From Stentor coeruleus (taxonomy: Eukaryota; Ciliophora; Heterotrichea; Heterotrichida; Stentoridae), in the NCBI GenBank assembly GCA_001970955.1, contig MPUH01000871.1:1-31222 (forward strand): a stretch of DNA of 31,222 bases, read 5' to 3'. A model generated the notes under the pieces. The model searched no databases, was not told the origin of the DNA, and worked only from the letters and a program-made list of their open reading frames with translations. Positions 18,845 to 27,158 of the stretch are shown here, one piece after another. Every line of letters begins with the position of its first letter. The first letter of the stretch is position 1. Both the position numbers and the translations under genes were made by a program.

Positions 18845-19987
18845 ATGAGATCTTATATAGCACTAGCAGGTTTTATCGCTTTGCCATACTTGCATTCTGA
18901 TATAAAAATTTATCATTCTTCTGATAGCAAAGTCCTTTCACATCTTCAGAACACACCAGGACTAAATGAAAGATTTTACTCAACTCCTTGGTTAAATCTT
19001 GGACTACTTCAATCATATTATGGTTCTAGTCCAATGCACCTTACTGAAGATGAGAAATTAGTTGAGAATATTACTTATACTAGAGAAATACATATATTTG
19101 GTGATGGGGGAAGTTATTCTTTAGATTGGGCCGGCAATCCAAGTAAAAAAATCCTCTTTATTGTCCCAGGTTTGACTGGAGGAAGTGAAGCTGTATACAT
19201 AAAGCATTTGGTTTTAGAAGGTCTTAACCGTGGATATCAATGTGTAGTTATGAATGGTAGAGGTATTAGTGGAACACCGCTTACAGTAATGGGTAAATAG
19301 ACTTTAAAAACAAAACCTCTTGGATGTAGTAAAGAAATTGCTGATGCTGTTTTATCAGTTAAATATCGCTGCCCATCAAGTAAAATTGTTGGAATTGGGA
19401 CTTCGATGGGCGGAAACCAAATACTTAAATATGCAGGGGAACAAGGTAAAGACTCACCAATTGAAGCTTTTGTCGCTCTTTGTGCACCTTTTGATGTTGT
19501 TATTTGTAGTCGTTATCTCCGTAAGCATTTACCTCACAGTTATATCCCTGACGGTTTTTTAGTAACAAACATGCTAAGGATCATTAGAAACAATGAAGAT
19601 TATTTGTTAAGGAGCTTTGAAGAATTAGGTATTGATTTGCAAGAAGTATATAATGCCAAGCGCAGTTTTGATTTTGATAAAGCTTTTACTTGCAAAATGT
19701 TAGGATATAAAAACCCAGAGCATTATTATCGAGATAACAGTTGTGTTAAGTATCTTCATAATATTGAAAAACCTACTCTGGCTATAAGTTCACTTGATGA
19801 CCCGGTTGTGACTCCAGAATGTGTTCCTCATGAAGAGTTTAAATCGAATCCATATTTAATCCTTGCTGAAACCAAACGAGGAGGGCATATTGGCTGGTTT
19901 ACAGGACATCCACCAAAAAGGGTAAGTTTTATTTAGTGGTACCCAAAAGTTAGTATAGATTTCCTTGAGAGTTCATTAAATGATTAG
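18845..19987 (+). CDS. Alpha/beta hydrolase of the ABHD1/2/3 (yeast EMC-like lipase) family, three exons
   Basis: Exons are 18845-19285, 19301-19921 and 19937-19987 (370 residues). A hydrophobic N-terminus (about 1-16) may anchor it in a membrane. The core shows the oxyanion region VPGLTGGSE (108-116), the family motif VVMNGRGISGTPLT (134-147), and the nucleophile elbow GIGTSMGGN with Ser182. Toward the C-terminus come the acid SSLDDPVVTPE and the His of GGHIGWF. The NGRG-x-x-G-T-P-L motif with GTSMGG is characteristic of ABHD1/2/3-type enzymes, which act on lipid esters or phospholipids; the exact substrate is unknown. Both introns fall between codons, and splicing removes in-frame stops. 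Its stop codon is 14 bp from the stop of the convergent DHHC gene. Confidence 0.92.
19286..19300 (+). other. 15-nt intron 1 of the ABHD-type hydrolase
   Basis: GTAATGGGTAAATAG interrupts the gene just after the GTPLT motif. Its removal keeps the frame and eliminates the TAG at its 3' end. It is the only one of the five 15-nt introns starting GTAAT. Confidence 0.9.
19922..19936 (+). other. 15-nt intron 2 of the ABHD-type hydrolase
   Basis: GTAAGTTTTATTTAG lies close to the 3' end of the gene. Splicing it replaces a premature end (VSFI then TAG) with a further 17 codons including the stop at 19985-19987, beginning WYPK. Confidence 0.88.
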
Positions 19988-20001
19988 TAATATTTCATTA
20001 T

Positions 20002-20902
20002 TTAAGGTTTATTATCTGTTTTGTTTGGCATTATGAAATTTTGACTATCTTCAATTTTTGGTGTCCCATCAAGGTCTTTGCTTATAGTTTCATGATAACC
20101 TTCAACTTTCGGGTTGATTTTTTTTCTCTTACTCAGCACATATTCAAAAGTTGTAAGCCCTTTGTACTTTAGCCAAATGTGGAAAAATAGTAGGTTGCCT
20201 AATAGTACGGCTGATATCACACTATACCCAAAGAGTATTACTATCTGAGCAATCCAAGCTTTAATACTTTCATTTTCTTTAATATTTTCTTCAAGTTTCT
20301 CTTTGTTTTCTGAGTACTCAATAAGAAGTTCTAAAGTAAAAATCAAAATGATAACTGAGTTAAGGAAAAATCCAATGACAGAAGCTAAAAAATGCTTATA
20401 ATTTCGAGCACCTATACAATTATTTACCCATTTGCAATGATGATCAAAGGAATTTACGCATCTGCCACATGGTACGCAATGTTTACTAGTTTTACTCACA
20501 TTGGATTTACAGAGTCGACATATAGATAAACTACCTTTACCTTGAATGATCATCCCTAACTTACTGATTTCATCTGTTGGGTTAATCAANCTTACTAGTT
20601 TTACTCACATTGGATTTACAGAGTCGACATATAAATAAACTACCTTTACCTTGAATGATCATCCCTAACTTACTGATTTCATCTGTTGGGTTAATCAAAG
20701 TTACAAATAACCCTGATACTATGAAGGTTAGTAGAGTTAAGTGATATAGAAATATATATGATATCTAAATAGGGGTTACTTTTTTTTTGTATTCCATAAC
20801 TGGGATGATGGATGATTCATTTGCAATTATTTGGTATAATATAAATAACCAAAGGAGGATTTGCATAGGATGCAAAGGAAGGCTAAACCCATTTTTCCGC
20901 AT
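20002..20902 (-). CDS. DHHC palmitoyltransferase, one intron, split by an assembly duplication
   Basis: The gene starts with ATG at 20902-20900 and begins MRKNGFSLPLHPMQILLW, typical of DHHC enzymes. Exon 1 is 20902-20780, a 15-nt intron covers 20779-20765, and exon 2 runs to a TAA at 20002. The duplicated segment around N20590 must be counted once; then the coding length is in frame and gives 258 residues. It has four predicted membrane spans (about 14-27, 44-63, 131-153, 175-200). The Cys-rich domain includes CRLC (87-90), HCVPCGRC (100-107) and the catalytic DHHC (112-115) in FDHHCKWVNNCIG. TTFE (209-212) matches the conserved TTxE motif. These enzymes attach palmitate to Cys residues of proteins at Golgi, ER or plasma membrane. 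As assembled, the frame is broken at the N. Confidence 0.92.
20483..20698. repeat. 107-bp direct duplication flanking N20590 (unmerged contig ends)
   Basis: Positions 20483-20589 and 20592-20698 match with one difference (G at 20525, A at 20634); 20590 is N. Both copies lie inside the DHHC gene. Collapsing them to one copy restores the reading frame across the site, which strongly supports an artefact. Confidence 0.95.
20765..20779 (-). other. 15-nt intron of the DHHC gene
   Basis: On the minus strand it reads GTAACCCCTATTTAG, between codons. Removing it joins EYKKK to ISYIFLYH, the second membrane span, and eliminates a TAG. Confidence 0.9.
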
Positions 20903-21821
20903 TGTTTAATTATTTGTTCTAAATCATTAATTGTGTTTTATATTTAGATAAATAATTTGTTATGTGCAAATAGATTAGTTTTTATATGATTAATTTTATA
21001 ATAGAAGGAAATAAATGTTATAATTTAATAAAGCTCAGTTTATGGTTTTGGTATTGGTTTGTTGTGCTTTGGATATTATAGTTTGGCATTTTGCTAATTA
21101 GAGATATAATTTTATCCTTTATTAATAACTAATAAACTTTTATTAATAATAGAAATGCTTAATTTGTTAGAATATTATTATAATTTTTTGTTGTTGAGAA
21201 TTTAGAAATAAAGTTTTGATTTTCTATTAAATAAAGTATGCTTGAAAAAAATTAAATAAAAGTGCAATAGTGTGAAAATACTAATGTTACGGCTTCATTT
21301 AGTTTTTTTAGTTATTATGAATACTTTAAATAATTAGTCAGGCCAATGATAAAATATATTTCGCATAATAAATTTTATAAGTTTCTAATTATCCCTATTA
21401 TATAAATTTAACTTAGCAGATTAGTAATTATATTTACAGATTCTAAAATTGTTTTATTAATCTGAGTTTCGATTAATTTAAAAAAATTTCTCACAATATT
21501 AAAACTTATCTTAAAGTTTGCAATACTATAATCAATTGCCTAATATAAATATATTAAATAATCCCAACAATATATATTCAACACAAAAAAATTATGATCT
21601 TAAAACCTTAAACTAAATAAATTCATCTCCAAAAAATTTAAGTTTATTCCCTAATACAATAATTTCACTATCACAAGTAGTAATTTTAATAAATTTTCAG
21701 TTCATCTTTATGAATAAGGCGCACTATTTTATTTAAACTCAATTCTCACTATCCACCACTATCATATTTATATCAACTAACAATTTCCATAAAAAGTTTT
21801 ATATACTCAAAGAAACTAGTA
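20903..21821. other. Long AT-rich intergenic region
   Basis: This 919-bp stretch lies between the start of the DHHC gene and the end of the NlpC/P60-like gene, both on the minus strand. I see only AT-rich DNA with stops in all frames and short A/T runs. The left part should contain the DHHC promoter. No RNA gene or repeat could be recognised by eye. Confidence 0.5.
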
Positions 21822-22649
21822 TTAAAAACCATCAATTGACAGTTCAGAAATTTCCTGGACCTCATTAACATCCTCTTTTTTCTCTTTCCCCGGAGTAGTA
21901 TCATTAGTTTCAGTCGAAATCTCAACATCATTTTCATTCTCCTCAGCAAAAATCGAGTTATAAGTAAGCCAATTATATTTCCTATCATCACCCCAAAGAT
22001 GATCATTACATTGTGACTTACAAATACCTTGTAACCATAAGTCAATTGATTTGTAATGAAACTTAATATCATAATAATTTGTTGATACAAACTTATAACT
22101 ATCAAAAATCTGAGCAAATCCTTTAAACCACCTAGCACCTAAGCTTTGTTCACCAGTTTCTCCTCCAATGAAAATTTCAACATGGACCATATCATGGATT
22201 TGTCTTCTTTTTTTAGTATCATAATAAGTTGCTGAATAAAATATCAAATCTCCAGGTCGCATGTTTTCAAAAGGTATTTCTTCACCTAATACATCGTATT
22301 GATAAGCTTGATTCCAACGACCGATACGAAAACCAAAATCATCTTTTAAGTCGTCCATAGCCTGTCGAACTAAAGCACAGCAGTCTAGAAAAAGTGCACT
22401 TTCATAAGCTTTAGTACCTGGCTCATGATATCTTTTAGCATAAGGCACACCAATATAAGATTTAGCTTTATCTAAGAACTTTTGTCTGAGAGATTCTTTG
22501 TATTTGTCACTCTGTCTTATTTCTTCTTGGACTATACATTTGACATTCTTATCTTTTATTTGCCTTTTGCGCACTTGGAGGAAGTTTAAAAACGAACTTT
22601 GTAATGAGCTTTTTGGTGGTGGGGCAAAGAAATCTTCCTGTTGTTCCAT
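21822..22649 (-). CDS. NlpC/P60-like cysteine peptidase-fold protein
   Basis: A 275-residue protein. The central domain (about 55-215) has the order of an NlpC/P60 fold: KAKSYIGVPYAKRY (61-74), the nucleophile motif LDCCALVRQAM (88-98) with predicted catalytic Cys90, RPGDLIFYSA (131-140), and HVEIFIGG (156-163) with catalytic His156. In bacteria this family cuts cell-wall peptides or acts on related amide bonds. The Cys-Cys in place of Cys-Ser/Ala and the downstream block DLWLQGICKSQC (about 204-215) suggest a separate eukaryotic branch whose substrate is unknown. The C-terminal 50 residues are acidic and low complexity. An in-frame TAA lies just upstream of the ATG, fixing the start. There is no signal peptide, so it is probably cytoplasmic. 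Confidence 0.78.
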   Translation of the reverse strand: MEQQEDFFAPPPKSSLQSSFLNFLQVRKRQIKDKNVKCIVQEEIRQSDKYKESLRQKFLDKAKSYIGVPYAKRYHEPGTKAYESALFLDCCALVRQAMDDLKDDFGFRIGRWNQAYQYDVLGEEIPFENMRPGDLIFYSATYYDTKKRRQIHDMVHVEIFIGGETGEQSLGARWFKGFAQIFDSYKFVSTNYYDIKFHYKSIDLWLQGICKSQCNDHLWGDDRKYNWLTYNSIFAEENENDVEISTETNDTTPGKEKKEDVNEVQEISELSIDGF

Positions 22650-22729
22650 TTTTGAATTATGAATCGATGTAATCAGATTGGGTATTACNTTTTTGAATTA
22701 TGAATCGATGTAATCAGATTGGGTATTAC
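22649..22729. repeat. 40-bp direct duplication flanking N22689 (unmerged contig ends)
   Basis: Positions 22649-22688 and 22690-22729 appear identical with N at 22689. It sits immediately upstream of the NlpC/P60-like start codon, so it doubles part of the promoter or 5' UTR in the assembly but not the coding region. Confidence 0.88.
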
Positions 22730-22936
22730 AGTGAAAAATCCTTTAAAATTATTTGATAATAAAGATTATATTTTTGTGATGAATTTATAATTTATAGTTT
22801 ATATTTAACCTCTAAGCCTAAAATAAATTAGTTATTTTATAATTATGAGTATTTGGATAAAGTGAGAAATCTCATAATCATAAAACTTTTTCCCAATGGT
22901 CTTACTATAAGTAAAGTTTCTTGTATTACTAATTAT

Positions 22937-25810
22937 TTACTTATCATGAAGTTCTCGATATCCTGGCCATCTAGCAGGAGCTTCTCCTCCTTCAGAATTA
23001 ATAAAATCAATCAGAACCTGACAAGGCCCATCTTGAACCCCTTTCAAATCTTGTGCCTTCAAAAACCCTGCTTTAGCCTCAACCCATTTTCCATCCAAAT
23101 AATCTTCTAAGGCAATATTAAACTCCTTTATAAATGTTTTTGAAACCCCACTTCTCATAACAATTAAATCCTCATCTTCATTCCACATATCCCTTATATT
23201 AATTTCCCCTCTCATAGCTTTCCTCCTAAGTTTTTTCCTAGCAATTCTCCCCATAACCCTAGCTTTTTTAATATCCTCTTTATCAGCATTATCATCTAAA
23301 GGTTTAAGTAGATTTGGAAATATATCACAAGTATATAATTCCATAGGATGTTTACTACCTTTAACAGTAACTCTATCAACACGACGAAGTTTGGTTTTTG
23401 TAACATGAGAGCATATATTATAAAGAACATTGCTTATAAGAATATGTACACCAAATTGTTTTGTAGCAGCTTCAAGACGAGAAGCTAGATTAACATTTGG
23501 AGATAAATATGATGCATCTATTTTAAACTCACTGCCTATAGCTCCTTCTATTGCCCAACCTTGATGTAAACCAAAACCCATTTTAACAGAAAATCCTCGT
23601 AATCGACTGTTTAGACCAGGGTGATTTTTGTATTTAAGTATTTTGGGGTTTTTATGGATTTCTGCTATAATTTTGAGAAAACTTATAACTGACATATCGG
23701 CTAATTGATGGACAAATTGGTCTTTGGCTAAGACATAGTTTTTGGAATCCTCGCTTATTTGTAGAAGATTATCAGGGAATTTCCATACTAATAAAAAAGC
23801 ATCACCTATGTTTTTATTAGCACTTCCTGAGAAATAGTCAACGGTTTTATGGACTATGTATGCGACTTCATTTACATATGATAAAACTTCTTGCTGAAGG
23901 ACTTCAGTAGCATCAGCAAAATCTCTTATGTCGCAAAAACCGAAAATACAATGCGTTCTTTTACCTGGAATCATAGGGTCAACTTCACCTCCTCCTTTTT
24001 GCATGTTTGTTGCTATGATTGTTGAACCTGCTTCACCAAAACCTAGTGCTAAAAGTGCACCAATTTTATTAAGAGTCCTTTCGAGAAATACAGTTTCCAT
24101 TGGTTCTTCGCTTTCATGTTTAATTTTTTGATCTTTGTTTACAATTTGATCTATGATAATGTTTTTTGATTTTTTGTATTTATTTTTTGAGATTTTACGT
24201 TCTTTAGAATCTTCGTATATTCTATTTGAGTCTTTGCTTGTATTTCTATATGTTTGAGAATTCCTTTTTTCTATACTTTTGTGTAGTGCTTTCTGTATTT
24301 TATTTTTATAATCTTTTATCTGAGAAACCACACTATTTTCTTCGAATTCTTTAATCTTAGCGAGTCTTGCAGTCTCTTCCATAACTTCTTTTTTTTCCTG
24401 TTCCTGTGCTGCTTCCAAAGGATTTTTAGAAATTTTTTTAACTTTTTTTATCATATTTTCTATAGGATTAATAACAAGTTCCTTCGAGTCCCTATCCAAA
24501 ACATACGAGAACACGCCTAAAACCAAACATATAAAAACTGTCTTACAAATATTTAACTGTGAAGCTAACTTCATACTATATCTTGCATCAAAAATCGCTA
24601 CACTATAAAATTCATAAGAACTATCAACTCCATTTAAAACAATATAAATTTTTTCATTTTCTCTTAAAGTTGAAATATCAGTACTACTATGCCATATGCC
24701 CATATTTACAACTTCCAAATAAACTAATGGGTTTTTTAAATTTGAATGTCTATTGATATAACTATTCCAAGCTCTTCTGAATTGTGAATAATCTATAGTA
24801 AGTTTATCCATAACTTCAAGTCCATATTCATAGCTTGTATTATCATCTATGTATAAAGTATTCATAAAAATCTGAATTCCTAATATTACAACAATGACTA
24901 AAGTAAAAACTCGAATTATTGTAAGTTCTGAAAGCTCTTTACCAACTTGGCTTTCTTCATGATCTTCAGTTTTTGTTTCAAGTATTTGAATATCAATATC
25001 TTCTACATCAATTTCTTCTATTAGTTTTTCTGGAAGTTGATTGTTTTCTGGTAAATTTGGTAGAGTAAAACAGTCTTCGAAACCAGATTCACTGAAAGAG
25101 ACGGATATTGAAGCATTAACACTATCTTCAGCTTTGTAATTACGGTCAAAGATTATTGAAGATGGAAGGTTTTTTAATGATTCTGCACGAAAGTTCGTAA
25201 TTCCTCTGACAAGTCCATCATTTTGGACTTCTTTTTTTTTGATGCCAGTGATCACTCTGTATAAATTGACTATTTTGATTAGACGGACAACTTTTATGAA
25301 TTTTATAGTCTTTTGTGCTATTGAGCTAACTTCAGAGGCTCTTCCAGCATTAGAAACCTGAGATCTATTTGATGATGAGTTTCCAGAATCACTTATTTTT
25401 ATCCATAGCCAACTAATATCTGAAATAAGAGATATTGTTGAGAAAAAATCCATCCAGAAAAAAAAACTTAAAAAGTAGCCTTTTTTACAGATTGATGAAC
25501 AAACCAAATCAAGGGTAAAAAAAAACATGCAAATTGTCGTAACAATATTAAACCCATCATCAGCTTCTTTTTTAAAAGCAGATACTCTAACATCTTCTCC
25601 AAAAAGCGCAAATATAGTAAAAAGTGTCATCAAAACCATGAAAAACCAGCTGTCGATTGTTTTATGCATGCATAATTTTAACTTGAAATCTTGCTTTGGA
25701 AAATTTTGCTCAGTCAATGTAAGGCTGCGGTGATTTGCCCCAAAAACTGGACCTTTACGATTAATATCGATAGTTTGTTTCCTTCGTAATTTTTTTGGAT
25801 CATTATTCAT
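22937..25810 (-). CDS. Membrane adenylyl cyclase with a voltage-sensor-like N-terminus
   Basis: A 957-residue protein. The N-terminal half resembles the first four spans of a voltage-gated channel: spans at about 54-70, 88-107 and 113-131, then an S4-like helix KFIKVVRLIKIVNLYRVI (170-187) with Lys/Arg mostly every third residue. A fifth span (about 296-318), a roughly 100-residue outside loop, a sixth span (421-439) and a HAMP-like linker follow. No K+-channel TVGYG filter is visible. The class III cyclase domain (about 617-830) has metal-binding Asp627 (FCDIRDF) and Asp670 (NKNIGDAF), adenine-selecting Lys666 and Asp765, and transition-state Asn774 and Arg778 (NVNLASR). It is therefore predicted to make cAMP; one domain implies a homodimer. 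Ciliate and apicomplexan cyclases fused to channel-like domains are known. One exon. Confidence 0.92.
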   Translation of the reverse strand: MNNDPKKLRRKQTIDINRKGPVFGANHRSLTLTEQNFPKQDFKLKLCMHKTIDSWFFMVLMTLFTIFALFGEDVRVSAFKKEADDGFNIVTTICMFFFTLDLVCSSICKKGYFLSFFFWMDFFSTISLISDISWLWIKISDSGNSSSNRSQVSNAGRASEVSSIAQKTIKFIKVVRLIKIVNLYRVITGIKKKEVQNDGLVRGITNFRAESLKNLPSSIIFDRNYKAEDSVNASISVSFSESGFEDCFTLPNLPENNQLPEKLIEEIDVEDIDIQILETKTEDHEESQVGKELSELTIIRVFTLVIVVILGIQIFMNTLYIDDNTSYEYGLEVMDKLTIDYSQFRRAWNSYINRHSNLKNPLVYLEVVNMGIWHSSTDISTLRENEKIYIVLNGVDSSYEFYSVAIFDARYSMKLASQLNICKTVFICLVLGVFSYVLDRDSKELVINPIENMIKKVKKISKNPLEAAQEQEKKEVMEETARLAKIKEFEENSVVSQIKDYKNKIQKALHKSIEKRNSQTYRNTSKDSNRIYEDSKERKISKNKYKKSKNIIIDQIVNKDQKIKHESEEPMETVFLERTLNKIGALLALGFGEAGSTIIATNMQKGGGEVDPMIPGKRTHCIFGFCDIRDFADATEVLQQEVLSYVNEVAYIVHKTVDYFSGSANKNIGDAFLLVWKFPDNLLQISEDSKNYVLAKDQFVHQLADMSVISFLKIIAEIHKNPKILKYKNHPGLNSRLRGFSVKMGFGLHQGWAIEGAIGSEFKIDASYLSPNVNLASRLEAATKQFGVHILISNVLYNICSHVTKTKLRRVDRVTVKGSKHPMELYTCDIFPNLLKPLDDNADKEDIKKARVMGRIARKKLRRKAMRGEINIRDMWNEDEDLIVMRSGVSKTFIKEFNIALEDYLDGKWVEAKAGFLKAQDLKGVQDGPCQVLIDFINSEGGEAPARWPGYRELHDK

Positions 25811-25835
25811 CTTTTATTAGTAAAGCATATTAAAT
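25811..25835. promoter_or_regulatory. 25-bp gap between divergent start codons
   Basis: The adenylyl cyclase (minus) and the long coiled-coil protein (plus) start only 25 bp apart. The gap contains ACTAATAA in the orientation of the cyclase (25814-25821). Either the start sites overlap, one of the true starts lies further downstream, or transcription begins almost at the ATG. Confidence 0.45.
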
Positions 25836-27113
25836 ATGTTCCAGTCAAGAAATTCAGGAGATGAATCTGACACACTACAACTATCAAAACTTTTAGACTC
25901 ACTCGAAAGCGAGCTTGAAGTATCTTTTCTCGAAAGAAGAAAAGTTCAAAAGCTCAGAAAATCAACTTCTCTGGAAGAACTTCAAGACGCTGTTGAACAA
26001 ATTTCCCAAAGAGAAAAAGATCTTCAAGCATGCATTGGTATTGCTAAGATGCTTATAGAAACAAATGATAGATACCTTTACAATAACAGAGAACTTATTC
26101 AAGAGAAAGAAAACCTTGAAGACCAAGTAAAAGGGTTTGTAGAGGAAATCGAAAATTACAAGGAAAAACTTGATAAATCCGAAGAAAGGCTTGCAGAAGT
26201 AAGTGAAGCCCTTATGAAATCAGAAGCAAAAATAATCAAGTTATCAACAGAAAACACAAGAAAAGAAGAAAGTTCTCCAAAAATTATAAAGCACAGCCCT
26301 GAGATTGAGACAATTAGCATTGACAGATATGATGCAGATATAACAGAACTCACAGATCGTTATAAGCAGGAATATGAACAAGTTCTTCGTAAAAATCATA
26401 TAGGATCCAAAGAAAAAGCAAAGGAAAAACTTAAAACAACAGAAGATGAACTTGCTAAGACTAAATCATCTTTAATATCCTTAGAAGCTGATTATGACAG
26501 TCTGCTTAAAGAGCTCAATTCATTAAGAAAATCTTTAAAAAAACGTGATGAAGAATTTAAACTAATTCAAGATGAGCATGAAGACTTAGAACAAAGATTT
26601 GATCAGTTGCATAAAAAACATCAGGAACTTATAGAGCATTGTGAGAAAATTACTGAAGAAATGGAGATATTAGAAATGTCGAATCAGTATAGACAACCTG
26701 AATCGCATTCAAGAGAGAATAAAAGCTTGAAAATCGAACTTGAGGATTTAGAAGAAGCTATTGAAGACCCTTTCCCAGAATTACCAGACCAGTTCCAAAA
26801 GCGAACTTTCAGTATAAGAAACTCTTTTCGTGTTGGACCAAGAAGCTTACAAGTAGTCAAAGCGCTTAATCTTCATATAATTCCTGTAAAAATCAGAAAA
26901 AACCCTGGAGAAGAATATTTCACTCTATCAACTCAGGCAATAAAACTCAATTCACCTTATATGGATGTTATTTGTATTGAATCTCCTAAGGTTTTATATG
27001 ATCTAGCAATCAAAAACGACGTACCTTTCCATAAATGGCATGAATGGATTGAGAAAAAACTCAATGCTAAGTACTTGGAGACTATTTACAAGAAAGGTAA
27101 AAAAATAAACTAA
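25836..27113 (+). CDS. Long coiled-coil protein with a C-terminal globular domain
   Basis: A 425-residue protein. Residues about 15-315 are almost continuous Glu/Lys/Leu-rich heptads, interrupted near 145-165 by a Ser/Pro-containing break. Residues about 335-420 look folded and basic, with alternating hydrophobic strands (ALNLHIIPVKIRK, YMDVICIESPKVLYDL) and a closing aromatic helix. Near residues 62-85, DLQACIGIAKMLIETND followed by NNRELIQEKENLEDQV loosely resembles the CC1-box region of dynein-dynactin adaptors such as TRAK and HAP1 (AAxxGxxLL). The match is imperfect, with two extra residues after the Gly. I do not assign a family; a cytoskeletal linker is a reasonable guess. One exon; its stop is 45 bp from the stop of the convergent MAP kinase gene. 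Confidence 0.8.
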   Translation: MFQSRNSGDESDTLQLSKLLDSLESELEVSFLERRKVQKLRKSTSLEELQDAVEQISQREKDLQACIGIAKMLIETNDRYLYNNRELIQEKENLEDQVKGFVEEIENYKEKLDKSEERLAEVSEALMKSEAKIIKLSTENTRKEESSPKIIKHSPEIETISIDRYDADITELTDRYKQEYEQVLRKNHIGSKEKAKEKLKTTEDELAKTKSSLISLEADYDSLLKELNSLRKSLKKRDEEFKLIQDEHEDLEQRFDQLHKKHQELIEHCEKITEEMEILEMSNQYRQPESHSRENKSLKIELEDLEEAIEDPFPELPDQFQKRTFSIRNSFRVGPRSLQVVKALNLHIIPVKIRKNPGEEYFTLSTQAIKLNSPYMDVICIESPKVLYDLAIKNDVPFHKWHEWIEKKLNAKYLETIYKKGKKIN

Positions 27114-27158
27114 ATCTTATATGATTATTATAAAGAATTACTAATGAAGATAATTTAT

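Noticed and set aside
20002..20589. A shorter DHHC gene starting at the N
   Set aside because: There is no ATG at that point, only TTG. The true N-terminus with its first two membrane spans lies beyond the duplicated segment and a 15-nt intron.
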